A stretch of 64,000 nucleotides of DNA from Metaphire vulgaris (GCA_018105865.1 CM030870.1:4020620-4084619); one strand, 5' to 3'. Shown: positions 51,365 to 54,094, numbered from the stretch's first letter. Numbers and translations: made by a program. Notes: generated by a model not told the origin, from the sequence alone.

Positions 51365-54094
51365 CTATCAGTCATACTCAATATTTTTACCTCAAACTTA
51401 TACTGTGTTATAATAATGATTTCCAATATGCCAAATTTGTCATCTCCACATCAACCACATTCCGGAACTACTGCTACGGCACTGCTAATGGTTTATGCAA
51501 ATGTTTACGGAATGACTCTTTGACATCTTCAGCTTCAAGTAATGTCAATGAATAGTTCTACCGCTCAACAGTCCTGCTCTTAAAAAGTGAAGCATGTGCA
51601 ATTATAATTAGGAAGCAGCAGTCGTTGGCTCCTTCAAAATTGTCAAGTCATATGACAAGAGAGAGAGACACACACACAGTCTCATTTTCTGGGTCAAATG
51701 ACAAGTACTTGGGCGCCAAGCCTTTCTCCGAACATGTAAGCAGCCGACTGACTTAACAATGTGCCAGAAGTACTCCCTAGTATTTTCTTTTCCTGTATAC
51801 TTTTTAGCTTGTATTGTTGTGGGTTATTTCACATCGTTCGTAGTTATCAATGAAACAAAATGCGTCATCGATCAATTAATTAAAAGCAAAAGACAGTTAA
51901 TAATATCTTTCCAAAAGCATGACGGATTGAGCGATGTGTGGCTACACTACGAGAAGGTTGCACAATGGAAGACCGCCACACTCACCTGAGTGCTGATGCT
52001 GTTGTAAATCTTTTTGTTTTTGGACTTAAACTTTAACTGTATTGCCATTTAACATTCGAAGACATGTCGTTTTCAATTAGAAACAAAACGCAGTAGTATA
52101 TTACTATAAGTGTTTTTGTTAACCCCTTAACCGTGTATTTAACTGTAACTCAGTGTAAAATGGACGGATATATCCGGAATCCCCAGTTAAGGGGTTAAAG
52201 TACAGTGTATGTTAACTGCTTACTGAGACGACGAAGGCAGAGTATATGCAGAAGCCCTAGAGGGCGGGCGTGAACCGATCAGGGCACGTTGCGGTCAACC
52301 CTGATATATAGGAAAGTACTGGCCAGCACCTAGTAGAGAAAATGGCCAGCTGGTCGGTTGGCTTCAAAGGCGAAGTACAGTGCGGAGGTTGAAACCGGCT
52401 AGCCAACTAGCACTAGAGATGCTCTTGGTAGACCTAAGTCTACTGCGAAATGATTCAGGAAGCCAGCAGTGGCGATAATGATTTCGACGACAATCTCGAC
52501 GGCTCCTGCGGGGACTTTGAGCTGAAGATGATGATGAAATTTACGCTCTCTTACATCATGAAACGACTAATGAACTAGTCGACCATTGGCTATTTGTCAT
52601 TTTCATTAGCAAAGTAAATTTCAGTGCAAATATTTCTGAAGTTGGAATGCTCCAATGCTCCATTATGCTCAGGCTGAAGTTGTATAACTGTGAATGCTAA
52701 AATTGATAAGAATACGATTGTTGAAGGGCTTACTGTCATCCAGTTACTATTGCAGAAATCAAGAAAAGTCGGCAAATCGAAATAGAGGAATTTTAGAGAA
52801 ACAAGGTTCTCTTCGCCGACGCTGACTTGATAATTACACGTGGAATTTCTTGAAGAAGTGAACCTCGGCGCCGTGAAGTTGATCACACCTGTTGGTTCTG
52901 TGAAAATTCTTTTGCCACAGATCTCACCTGCAAAAGTCAAAGCAAACGAGCATTTTTTAAACAGGATGGCACGCTGTCAATATTTAAAATTTGCACGCAC
53001 CTTGACCAGTGGCGTAGTCAGGTTTTAGTACGAGGGGAGCGGCGAACATATTAAAAAGACGCTCGCTTCTATTCTTTCCAATACACATTGCGGAATAAGA
53101 GACCCACACCAGTGGCGGCTCTAGGATTTGGCAAGTGAGGGGCCGTTGGGGTGGCAACTTCTAATCATGGGGCCAACTGCTTGTTGTTTAATGTATGTAG
53201 CATTAAGTATAGGGTCCCAACAGGAGGCCACTGGGGGCCAGGCACTCAATAGGGGGGCACGAGCCTCCTCTGGCCCCCCCGGTGGAGCCGCCACTGACCC
53301 GCACCAAAACTTCTCCCAGATAGATCAAGAAAATCTTGGCACCCCGTGTACTCCAATGCAATGGGGATGCTATGGATTGTTTTAATTCATTTAGGAATCC
53401 TCCTTCCTTTAATTTTAATTAATTTAATTTCAGAAAAAGGCGCCACTTTATTGAAAATCTGAGCATGAGAGTCACCGCTGCTCTGCACCCCTGCTACGCC
53501 ACTGATTAATTATGCCTCTTGGTAAGGACTATCAAATTCAAATTTAGGTAATTAACCCTTTTATATCCATGGTTTTTGCGCCCATTCATAGCAACGGTGG
53601 TTTAACCACCTCAATACATATCTTTTGCGCGCTATACTTTATGGATTGCTAATCATCGTTTGAAAGTAGGGCCTACTTAAAAACCTGCGAAGAAGCTTAG
53701 TTATTGAGCTTATTATAAGTCGAATACTATTGGCGTTGACGTTTCAAAGCAGTAAACAAATATGTAAATAAACATGCAAATAAGTAAGCAAATAAGTAAA
53801 TAAGTAACTTATCTATCCAAGAAACTTTTCTAAGGTAGAATGTCAGAGGTACAAGAGCCTGCACTGACACATTGACGCTCAGAAGTATTCCAGTTAAAAT
53901 CGGGGTGAAAGTTTTATTGTGACTTCCTAAGCGTTCTTGACCTAAAGAGCGTTAAGAGATATTTGTCATCGTGGCTCTAACGTTTCGATGTAAAAAGAAC
54001 TCTGCATATAAGACGTACCAGGTTCTTGTGAGGAAACTCTGAGTTCAATCAAGAGTTGTAGAATCGCTGCGAACCATAGAACCTTGGTCTGCAT
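11201..54094 (-). CDS. Multi-CUB type I transmembrane receptor-like gene (whole locus)
   Basis: Twenty-eight exons can be read in one consistent frame: signal peptide (54094-54019), twelve CUB domains, a 36-nt linker exon, a Ser/Thr-rich stalk and a transmembrane exon. The product is about 1,800 residues. Each CUB is split into a first-half exon (length 3n+2) and a second-half exon (3n+1), giving phase-1 introns between domains and phase-0 introns inside, so every domain is a symmetric 1-1 module. CUB domains bind proteins or carbohydrates in extracellular settings. An ectodomain made almost only of CUBs on a membrane anchor suggests a surface receptor or adhesion molecule, but no ligand can be inferred. 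Cubilin also has many CUBs but, to my knowledge, no transmembrane segment. Introns total about 37 kb and are packed with transposons. One exon (CUB8 first half) is out of frame by one base; otherwise the locus looks intact. I do not recognise an orthologue. Confidence 0.9.
11565..11866 (-). CDS. CUB gene: transmembrane and cytoplasmic exon
   Basis: The acceptor ends at 11867 (CTGTTTTAG), and phase 1 joins the stalk exon. The frame encodes a short juxtamembrane piece, then a hydrophobic segment of about 25 residues (from FGVLIAFIVLLIV to LTVVWL), then the stop-transfer RRRGTKPKEDE and an acidic cytoplasmic stretch. Read through, it ends at TAG (11567-11565) about 55 residues after the membrane. 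This fixes the protein as type I, since the signal peptide is at the other end. Confidence 0.85.
12428..12637 (-). CDS. CUB gene: Ser/Thr-rich stalk exon
   Basis: The exon is 210 nt, phase 1 at both ends, with acceptor GTCTGTCAG and donor G|GTGAG. It encodes four imperfect 8-residue repeats, each from a 24-nt unit (SSATTTYS, SSATTTSS and decayed forms). A Cys-containing end follows (NCPKECIVYLNKTVIECP). Dense Ser/Thr suggests O-glycosylation and an extended stalk between the last CUB and the membrane. Confidence 0.85.
13051..14243 (-). CDS. CUB gene: CUB domain 12 (membrane-proximal)
   Basis: Exons 14243-14047 (197 nt) and 13234-13051 (184 nt). The first half has EVCGKS, GYISFPKF, NCSYSV and DWIS. 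The second has IFC, TNCSNVDVVF and FNVSYTI. The third canonical cysteine, normally just before DW, and its partner in the LCG motif are both missing, so one disulfide appears to have been lost as a pair. Donors are A|GTAAGA and A|GTGAGT. Confidence 0.85.
14293..15415 (-). mobile_element. RTE-like LINE polymerase fragment, split by a MITE
   Basis: The minus strand encodes reverse-transcriptase blocks in order: EEIVAEEQAGFRANRGAIDQ (about 15380-15320), then AFDSV, KLTEWFNLL, DRQGCNLSPYLF and LRFADD (15060-14770). This order and the FADD box fit the RTE superfamily. Stops and deletions show it is dead. The 3' boundary is uncertain; a (GTT)n run at 14293-14310 could be its tail. Confidence 0.75.
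15096..15239. mobile_element. 144-bp MITE with long inverted ends and telomere-like core
   Basis: The ends share an inverted repeat of at least 22 perfect bp (TTGTCGGTTAATTCACCGCC...). The flanks are the 7-bp duplication CTATAAA at 15089-15095 and 15240-15246. The core contains degenerate telomere-type units (AACCCTAAACCTAACCC). It is inserted in the RTE polymerase, and removing it with one flank restores that frame. Confidence 0.8.
15550..18840 (-). mobile_element. Nearly complete L2/CR1-like LINE
   Basis: An 826-codon frame (18800-16320) encodes an apurinic-type endonuclease (rough residues 95-325; motifs GLLNIRSVN, VGDINIH, SDHKLILW). A reverse transcriptase follows (rough residues 520-800; motifs NFRPVSNLP, AFDTVDH, GVPQGSALGPLLF and YADD). 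The polymerase tail continues in another frame at 16266-15625 to a stop after FNISFPCFL. One missing base at about 16338 breaks the frame: the sister copy at 3327-4141 reads CCTTGGAGTGC where this one reads CCTTGGGTGC. The 3' end has GGCGCTATATAAATTGTC and an (AAC)n-type tail. The GC-rich segment 18840-19130 may be its 5' UTR. It lies in the CUB gene intron between domains 11 and 12, in the same orientation as the gene. Confidence 0.92.
16320..18800 (-). CDS. LINE endonuclease-reverse transcriptase (frameshifted near 3' end)
   Basis: This is the open part of the LINE above, covering target-nicking endonuclease and reverse transcriptase, the two activities needed for target-primed reverse transcription. 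It lacks the C-terminal about 215 residues in frame, which follow after a 1-nt deletion. The upstream limit is where the frame opens; the true start codon is not certain. Apart from the frameshift I see no premature stop, so the copy is young. Confidence 0.88.
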   Translation of the reverse strand: MTTMYRTYTRSELLSLRTGGVALSASLRRKIDHLVVYAPRWSNGRGCRAGQRLQRAIPVKTTSRRRQHPTPEPGVVPSATLVRPRIERHCSTPPRRLRVGLLNIRSVNRKIENVPDLFDEHELSTLVLSETWHEDQDSVAIKRLRGMGLNVIEAARAIPLRTELDNSKFINHGGLAVISKPRTNIAKINTGFVPRTFEHLCCWVRSGNEPFIIAAIYRPGSQSVTETFYTELSALLESLETFNSAIWVVGDINIHLERPSDNHSQKFEEVIGAHKLRQFVGEPTHDQGGLLDVVITAEDGAPTDVSVVESGLSDHKLILWTIPVARPRPPYTKLCRRSWKYFSLDKFIERIQLSPLCQPVDPSKTATELALCYQSVVTTILDDLAPVTEVSVRPRLHRPFYDAECRQARRRARRFERVYRARRGTSGEEDARSSWRLELKASRRLVREKGRQHWRKILDSPHSDIKQTWNHLDRILGKRGTSTGAPPSFSAEEYHRFIDEKVNRVRSRTANADPVEFQRHSGSTFSVFVAPTISEVTACVKASPNKQCPSDPLPMWLLKEAIDTLAPFLTSLLSSSLASGEFPSPWKHAIVRPHLKRPGLDQSDISNFRPVSNLPFLSKLLERLVNRQLVTYLVRNGLMPKHQSAYRKGHSTETALMKILNDIIDATANGELSLLCLLDFSAAFDTVDHDTLSQRLEISFGVTGGALTWLQGYLSGRTQSVAWGGSMSASRSVTSGVPQGSALGPLLFVLYAADVGRIVESSGLSWHAYADDGQVYSSCLPSETEHLLSCVRECITRIERWATANRLALNPSKTELIWFSTQGGSI
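19138..19711 (-). repeat. Identical 77-bp LINE 3' fragments flanking a CUB exon
   Basis: Bases 19138-19214 and 19635-19711 are identical by eye. Each is the end of the LINE family seen at 45012-45365 (TTTGTATGGCGCTTCC...) with the same truncation point. The exon for the second half of CUB 11 lies between them. Confidence 0.85.
19255..20058 (-). CDS. CUB gene: CUB domain 11
   Basis: Exons 20058-19868 (191 nt) and 19423-19255 (169 nt). The first half has YCGYSS, EGTIVSPY, SCKYLI and CFGNWLS. The second has IKC, SKLCKA, SCSSVQLLY and FVINYRV. The six-cysteine pattern is complete. The second half is the shortest of the twelve. Donors are G|GTTAGT and G|GTAAGT; the acceptor GCCTGAAG of the first exon is weak but fits the phase. 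Confidence 0.82.
20627..22003 (-). CDS. CUB gene: CUB domain 10
   Basis: Exons 22003-21792 (212 nt) and 20816-20627 (190 nt). The first half has EECGKREFS, IITSPGYPSNY, NCIYHI, a His/Tyr-rich loop (YHYHNYNYPC) and NDWLQ. The second has ITC, RKLCGQ, GCSRAAIQF and GFKLQYNI. All six cysteines are present. The second exon ends in a GC donor (ACAG|GCAAGT), like domain 9. Confidence 0.88.
21150..21535 (+). mobile_element. Decayed L2-like LINE 3' end
   Basis: Coding remnants are broken by stops. The end reads AGAGGCGCCATAGAAATATT with a degenerate (CATTG)n tail, as in the family at 45012-45365. Confidence 0.6.
21555..21742. mobile_element. hAT MITE, CAGTGTTTAATCTAG family, copy 1
   Basis: Begins CAGTGTTTAATCTAGG and ends ATATTAAACACTG. 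The 8-bp flanks ACAACGGG (21547-21554 and 21743-21750) are identical. The interior is runs of CCCCCGG. It sits 49 bp from the donor of the first CUB 10 exon. Confidence 0.9.
22504..22541. repeat. (TA)n microsatellite
   Basis: Uninterrupted TA dinucleotides, about 19 units. Confidence 0.95.
23216..24913 (-). mobile_element. Internally deleted piggyBac element
   Basis: TTAA flanks both sides (23212-23215 and 24914-24917), and the ends are the inverted repeat CCTTTATTTTCCCA. Subterminal palindromes of the type GTTCCCA-x-TGGGAAC occur near both ends. Inside are two minus-strand remnants: an acidic N-terminal piece (24335-24051) and the transposase C-terminal block (24016-23750; motifs GSVDLFDRLLSTYG and KKEWWNLLVNAF). 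The catalytic core between them is missing, so the copy is non-autonomous. Confidence 0.88.
23750..24016 (-). pseudogene. piggyBac transposase C-terminal remnant (DDE_Tnp_1_7 type)
   Basis: An 88-codon frame carries the conserved late block of piggyBac transposases: SVDLFDRLLSTYGPKIKSKK, WWNLLVNAFNTAVVTAWKLH. It has no start of its own and lacks the earlier catalytic segments. Confidence 0.8.
24957..25472. repeat. 96-bp duplication inside LINE sequence
   Basis: Bases 24957-25052 recur at 25377-25472 with one mismatch (GAATTG followed by A or C). The duplication is direct and lies within and beside the LINE polymerase region. Confidence 0.8.
25587..25910 (-). mobile_element. LINE polymerase C-terminal fragment
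   Basis: A 107-codon frame with RLFTVEFSGPRLWDSLPLEI and a downstream amphipathic tail, the typical end of L2/CR1-like polymerases. There is no upstream domain in frame. Confidence 0.65.
26522..27701 (-). CDS. CUB gene: CUB domain 9
   Basis: Exons 27701-27481 (221 nt) and 26708-26522 (187 nt). The first half is a textbook CUB start: EECGNTVFT, GFITSPGYPGPYP, NCTYYIEVG and CISDWFR. The second has ITC, KQFCGS, RCNQYALEF and GFRLHYTI. All six cysteines are present. The second exon ends in CCAG|GCAAGT, a GC donor, at the same position as in domain 10. A hAT MITE occupies part of the internal intron. Confidence 0.9.
26912..27247. mobile_element. hAT MITE, CAGCGGTTCTCAACCT type
   Basis: Ends CAGCGGTTCTCAACCTGTGG and AAGGTTGAGAACCGCTG are inverted repeats. 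The 8-bp flanks GTCTAAGT (26904-26911 and 27248-27255) are identical. This end sequence is a widespread hAT type in animals. Confidence 0.92.
28000..28610. repeat. Purine-rich (GA-rich) low-complexity stretch with a MITE inside
   Basis: The plus strand is dominated by GAGA, GGAGAGAG and AAGAGGG words from about 28000 to 28165 and 28430 to 28600. Open frames here are artefacts of composition. Confidence 0.75.
28174..28424. mobile_element. hAT MITE, CAGTGGCATAGC type
   Basis: Ends CAGTGGCATAGC and GCTACGCCTCTG pair as imperfect inverted repeats. Flanks GGGAAAGG and GGTAAAGG agree at 7 of 8 positions. Confidence 0.75.
29428..29837. mobile_element. MITE with GGGGCTGTCCATTAATT ends
   Basis: Left end GGGGCTGTCCATTAATTA and right end AATTAATGGACAGCCCC are inverted repeats about 17 bp long. 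The interior is AT-rich with runs of CCCTCTCC. I could not see a clear target-site duplication. Confidence 0.75.
29879..30747 (-). CDS. CUB gene: CUB domain 8 (first half frameshifted)
   Basis: Exons 30747-30522 (226 nt) and 30059-29879 (181 nt). Every other first-half exon has length 3n+2; this one is 3n+1. Entered in phase 1 it starts DVHCGNSI, but the rest of the domain (PSGIITSPGYPDHYP, NCTYVI, CHLDWLE) lies in the next frame. The break is near a short T run at about 30726-30730. The second half is intact (VRC, RRFCGH, GCEQVFIYF, GFKIQYKI). It could be a sequencing deletion or a null allele. Confidence 0.8.
30827..30898. mobile_element. 72-bp TTAA-flanked miniature element, copy 1
   Basis: TTAA flanks both sides (30823-30826, 30899-30902). 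The ends are CCCCTTAACTGGGG and CGGTTAAGGGG. Similar copies lie at 41736-41808 and 52123-52194. The TTAA target and C-rich ends suggest piggyBac-type mobilisation. Confidence 0.75.
31224..31290. repeat. TA/GAATATA-rich microsatellite
   Basis: TA dinucleotides followed by repeated GAATATATAT units. Confidence 0.85.
31882..32742 (-). CDS. CUB gene: CUB domain 7
   Basis: Exons 32742-32456 (287 nt, the longest first half) and 32080-31882 (199 nt). The first half has TECGNVS, GNIMSPLFP, NCSYYIEVG, an about 20-residue insertion rich in His/Tyr/Ser, and ICYSDQLT. The second has IRC, RALCGN, GCQALRLEF and GFNIHYQI. All six cysteines are kept. Donors are C|GTAAGT and G|GTTATT. Confidence 0.88.
32948..33150. 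mobile_element. hAT MITE, CAGTGTTTAATCTAG family, copy 2
   Basis: Begins CAGTGTTTAATCTAGG and ends TCTAGATTAAACGCTG. The 8-bp flanks GTACACCA (32940-32947, 33151-33158) are identical. The interior resembles copy 1. Confidence 0.9.
33270..33358 (+). mobile_element. LINE/SINE 3' end with (ACTT)n tail abutting a CUB exon
   Basis: The sequence GCAGCGCAATATAAATTTTG followed by (ACTT)n at 33337-33358 is a LINE-type 3' end. Its tail supplies the GTAAGT donor of the CUB 6 second-half exon on the minus strand. Confidence 0.65.
33357..35960 (-). CDS. CUB gene: CUB domain 6 (cysteine-poor)
   Basis: Exons 35960-35761 (200 nt) and 33537-33357 (181 nt). The first half keeps C1 and C2 (EIPCGSS, INCVYNI) but has no C3. 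The second half has no cysteine at all (SSAYYPGEYRY, INNLRIIY, NSFVVSV). The exon lengths and phases fit the other domains exactly, so it is still a CUB unit. Donors are G|GTGAGA and A|GTAAGT, the latter inside an (ACTT)n tail. The internal intron holds the 1.75-kb foldback element. Confidence 0.78.
33821..35572. mobile_element. Foldback transposon with minisatellite-built inverted ends
   Basis: The left arm (33821-34075) is a tandem array of 15-17-bp units of the type ACACTTAATCACGYG. The right arm (35296-35572) is the same array inverted. The outer ends GGTTTGGTGAC and, read inward from the right, GGTGTACGGAC are similar. Identical 8-bp flanks GAACTAAG (33813-33820, 35573-35580) prove transposition. 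The central 1.2 kb has a nested LINE remnant and no long frame. The layout resembles FB elements of flies and TU elements of sea urchins. Confidence 0.9.
34083..34480 (-). mobile_element. Decayed L2/CR1-like LINE 3' end inside the foldback element
   Basis: The end AGCGCTATAGAAATTGTC followed by an AAT-type tail (34083-34096) matches the LINEs at 3327 and 15550. Upstream sequence is only faintly similar. Confidence 0.6.
35991..36178. mobile_element. hAT MITE, CAGGGCTTTTTTC type
   Basis: Ends CAGGGCTTTTTTC and GAAAAAAGCCCTG are inverted repeats. The 8-bp flanks ATTATAAT (35983-35990, 36179-36186) are identical. It lies 31 bp upstream of the CUB 6 first-half exon, within the acceptor-side intron. 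Confidence 0.9.
36243..36335 (+). mobile_element. SINE 3' fragment (family of 5530-5826)
   Basis: Matches the 3' third of the SINE at 5530 (ACCACCTACGTCGCTGATTG and the following GGAGATAAGCGCCGG) and ends in a CTAC-rich tail. Confidence 0.75.
36960..37110 (+). mobile_element. Possible tRNA-derived SINE
   Basis: An A-box-like GGGCGCAGTAAAGTGGTCG and a B-box-like GCGGATTCAAATCTG are about 45 bp apart. No second copy was recognised. Confidence 0.4.
37538..38290 (-). CDS. CUB gene: CUB domain 5
   Basis: Exons 38290-38097 (194 nt) and 37715-37538 (178 nt). The first half has TICGERS, GSISFPYIY, KCNYTIAGG and YCHDKIT. The second has ILC, RYCSQ, NCSALLIAF and GFRLNYTV. Six cysteines are present. 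Donors are T|GTAAGT and G|GTGAGT. The internal intron holds a MITE at 37826-37982. Confidence 0.88.
37826..37982. mobile_element. MITE related to the CAGTGTTTAATCTAG family
   Basis: Begins CAGTGGCTATTCTAG and ends CTAGAATAAACACTG. Flanks TTTTAATG and TTTTAAAA agree at 6 of 8, so the duplication is only suggestive. Confidence 0.55.
39501..39705 (-). mobile_element. (AAT)n array joined to a retroelement 3' fragment
   Basis: About 34 AAT units (39501-39602) are followed by a short unique block (to about 39705). On the minus strand this is a 3' end carrying an (ATT)n tail. Confidence 0.6.
39710..40098. mobile_element. Element with TATTTAAATAC subterminal repeats
   Basis: The palindromic word TATTTAAATAC or close variants occurs many times near both ends, with a plainer centre (39790-39950). 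This layout is typical of hAT-like non-autonomous elements. The right end CAACACTG is clear; the left end and duplication are not. Confidence 0.55.
40187..42604 (-). CDS. CUB gene: CUB domain 4
   Basis: Exons 42604-42414 (191 nt) and 40367-40187 (181 nt). The first half has MKCGQTEF, GVIALPSNP, NCTYRV and GGCIQ. The second has FLC, ARLCDR, YNCQNLTISL and YKVPFTVI. All six cysteines are present, though the GF-x-Y end is atypical. Donors are G|GTATCA and G|GTAAAT. The 1.9-kb... internal intron holds the 132-bp tandem repeat and a TTAA miniature element. Confidence 0.85.
41261..41656. repeat. Three tandem 132-bp units
   Basis: Units start at 41261, 41393 and 41525 (each ACAGAAAATCCGGGTCTCTG...) and look identical by eye. 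The array is in the CUB 4 internal intron. Near-identity points to recent amplification or an assembly artefact. Confidence 0.92.
41736..41808. mobile_element. 73-bp TTAA-flanked miniature element, copy 2
   Basis: TTAA at 41732-41735 and 41809-41812. The ends are CCCCTTAACTGGGAA and CCCAGTTAATGGG. The centre shares TAACTCAATGTAAAATGGAC with the reverse complement of copy 1. Confidence 0.72.
42838..43690. other. Intronic stretch with a possible decayed MITE
   Basis: The part 43225-43415 has GGCGCCCGAGGCC / GGCGCCCGGGGCC words and GACAAGCAAAAAAATGAAGG, resembling the interior of the hAT MITE at 58061-58377. No ends are resolved and there is no coding signal. Confidence 0.4.
43695..43890 (+). 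mobile_element. tRNA-derived SINE
   Basis: An A-box-like GGATGGCAGAATGGTAATACG starts the unit. The later part CGGAGATCAGCGTCGCCCTAG resembles the body of the SINE at 5530. The tail is TTTGC-rich. Confidence 0.6.
44280..44835 (+). mobile_element. L2/CR1-like LINE 3' end
   Basis: The plus strand encodes the polymerase tail with motifs RTIFGAKWCDHVTPFLRD and PERIVYKSCLITYRALNDRS; a frame break follows. The end reads GGGCTATATAAATTGTC plus (AAT)n at about 44820-44835. Confidence 0.82.
45012..45365 (+). mobile_element. L2-like LINE 3' end, second family
   Basis: A 95-codon frame has RGQAPPHLTELFK, NVYVPRSRTDITKRRAFAGT and GPSLWNALNPSIRE. The 3' UTR has AGAGGCGCTATACAAATG and a (CATTA)n tail. 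It is the parent type of the fragments at 19138 and 19635. Confidence 0.82.
45417..45490 (-). mobile_element. 3' end fragment of the LINE at 22744-25350
   Basis: Matches 22756-22830 (GCACTTCTRTAGCACCAGTT, then ATCAATCGATGGTACTTC). Confidence 0.75.
45836..49693 (-). CDS. CUB gene: CUB domain 3
   Basis: Exons 49693-49461 (233 nt) and 46013-45836 (178 nt). The first exon opens with an acidic linker (TDEDDNTFDHGG), then AVCGNS, GNVSSPRFPLAHP, NCTYRIAVG and CNVDWIN. The second has IAC, GRLCGRK, WNCSSVYLQF and GGFKIQYSV. All six cysteines are present. Donors are T|GTAAGT and G|GTTTGA. The 3.4-kb internal intron carries a BED-only hAT, a micro-MITE, a SINE and LINE pieces. Confidence 0.88.
46278..46660 (-). 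mobile_element. RTE-like LINE 3' end
   Basis: The minus strand encodes EEFEMRCFRRILKISWRDKI and, near the end, DREKWRQLVTANLRLEDGT then a stop and a (GATGAT)n tail. This is the familiar C-terminal tail of RTE-type polymerases. The middle is frameshifted. Confidence 0.75.
46728..47030 (+). mobile_element. Decayed tRNA-derived SINE
   Basis: It begins with an A-box-like GGTAGATGGCAGATTG. It shares the order of blocks of the SINE at 5530 (GCTAGAGGG..., TCTGGAGAAAGTAATGACAA, CTCCAGACTAACGGC) with many substitutions. Confidence 0.6.
47314..47417. mobile_element. 104-bp micro-MITE of the TAGAGCTGT hAT family
   Basis: Ends TAGAGCTGTTGCGGTTTC and AACCGTAGCAGCACTA are inverted repeats. The 8-bp flanks CACTAGGG (47306-47313, 47418-47425) are identical. 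The core is CGGTTTCGGTTCGG repeats. Confidence 0.88.
47490..48995 (+). mobile_element. hAT derivative encoding only a BED zinc finger
   Basis: Left end TAGAGCTGTACCGATTAATC and right end CGATTGCACA...ATCGGTACAGCTCTA are inverted repeats with CGGAACAATCGGTAATCGG subterminal repeats. The 8-bp flanks GTCACGTG (47482-47489, 48996-49003) are identical. The only recognisable frame is a BED finger at 48345-48590; there is no hAT catalytic domain. Confidence 0.92.
48345..48590 (+). CDS. BED-type zinc finger peptide
   Basis: An 81-codon frame opens with ATG in the middle of the hAT derivative. It matches the BED finger: WIYFTISP, then CKAICKLCKSTFSR, a spacer with GFNISN, and LVQHLRSKH, giving Cx2C...Hx4H zinc ligands. 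BED fingers sit at the N-terminus of hAT transposases and bind the element ends. Here the frame stops right after the finger. It may be an exon of a longer transposase whose other exons were deleted, or a stand-alone DNA-binding peptide. Confidence 0.7.
   Translation: MSKQQTSCIWIYFTISPLNSCKAICKLCKSTFSRSGHETKGFNISNLVQHLRSKHVDAYTNFQKESIEKEETGHRSLYKIS
49077..49313 (-). mobile_element. L2/CR1-like LINE 3' fragment
   Basis: The minus-strand end GGCGCTATATAAATTGTC and the AAC-rich tail at 49077-49098 match the element at 15550. About 240 bp remain. Confidence 0.8.
49888..50497 (-). CDS. CUB gene: CUB domain 2
   Basis: Exons 50497-50283 (215 nt) and 50065-49888 (178 nt). The first half has DIECGDTVF, GTIVLPNNP, NCTYTI and GCEQEHLK (C3 present, DW replaced). 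The second has IRC, SSGCEIF, GCLTLEITL and RLINYDMTV. Six cysteines are kept, but both halves are more divergent than most. Donors are G|GTGTTG and A|GTAAGC. Confidence 0.85.
50541..50602. repeat. (ATC)n microsatellite
   Basis: About 20 ATC units, 44 bp upstream of the CUB 2 first exon on the gene strand. It produces an artefactual poly-Ser frame on the plus strand. Confidence 0.95.
50698..50733 (-). CDS. CUB gene: 36-nt linker micro-exon
   Basis: Flanked by acceptor TTTTGTTTTAG and donor G|GTAAAG, phase 1 at both ends, it adds 12 residues (RGNASDENDIQ core, with one N-glycosylation sequon) between CUB 1 and CUB 2. Because it is symmetric it could be skipped without shifting the frame. Confidence 0.75.
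51000..52927 (-). CDS. CUB gene: CUB domain 1 (membrane-distal)
   Basis: Exons 52927-52734 (194 nt) and 51189-51000 (190 nt). The first half has EICGKRIFT, GVINFTAP, TCNYQVSVG and FCNSNWMT. The second has LSC, PLLCEQ, ECPVLSVEVVFSSD and GFQLKYDI. The FSSD-x-GF-x-Y end is the classic CUB signature. Acceptor is TTTTGCAG; donors are A|GTAAGC and G|GTTAAC. Confidence 0.9.
51265..51362. repeat. (GAT)n-(AAT)n compound microsatellite
   Basis: GAT units pass into about 22 AAT/TAA units, in the intron beside the CUB 1 second-half exon. Confidence 0.95.
52123..52194. mobile_element. 72-bp TTAA-flanked miniature element, copy 3
   Basis: TTAA at 52119-52122 and 52195-52198. The ends are CCCCTTAACCGTG and CCCCAGTTAAGGGG. 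The centre TAACTCAGTGTAAAATGGAC is shared with the other copies. Confidence 0.75.
52215..52545 (+). repeat. Possible retroelement with GATGATGAT end
   Basis: A moderately GC-rich block with no coding that ends in AAGATGATGATGAAA, like the RTE-type tails in this window. No second copy was seen. Confidence 0.35.
53007..53504. mobile_element. hAT MITE, CAGTGGCGTAG type, carrying a nested MITE
   Basis: Ends CAGTGGCGTAGTCAGG and CTGCTACGCCACTG are inverted repeats. Flanks ACCTTGAC and ATTAATTA do not match, so ends may come from two insertions. It lies in the first intron of the CUB gene. Confidence 0.6.
53110..53296. mobile_element. hAT MITE, CAGTGGCGGCT type, copy 1
   Basis: Ends CAGTGGCGGCTCTAGGATTT and GGAGCCGCCACTG. 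Flanks ACCCACAC and ACCCGCAC agree at 7 of 8. Relatives are at 61218-61418 and 62107-62175. Confidence 0.82.
54019..54094 (-). CDS. CUB gene: first coding exon, signal peptide
   Basis: ATG at 54094-54092 opens 25 codons plus one base to a consensus donor (CCTG|GTACGT). The peptide has a short basic start, a hydrophobic core (VLWFAAILQLLI) and a polar end (SSQEP), a good secretion signal. Phase 1 matches the CUB 1 exon. No other start was seen between here and CUB 1. A TTTATATTT on the gene strand about 35 bp upstream could be a TATA box, but that is weak. Confidence 0.82.
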
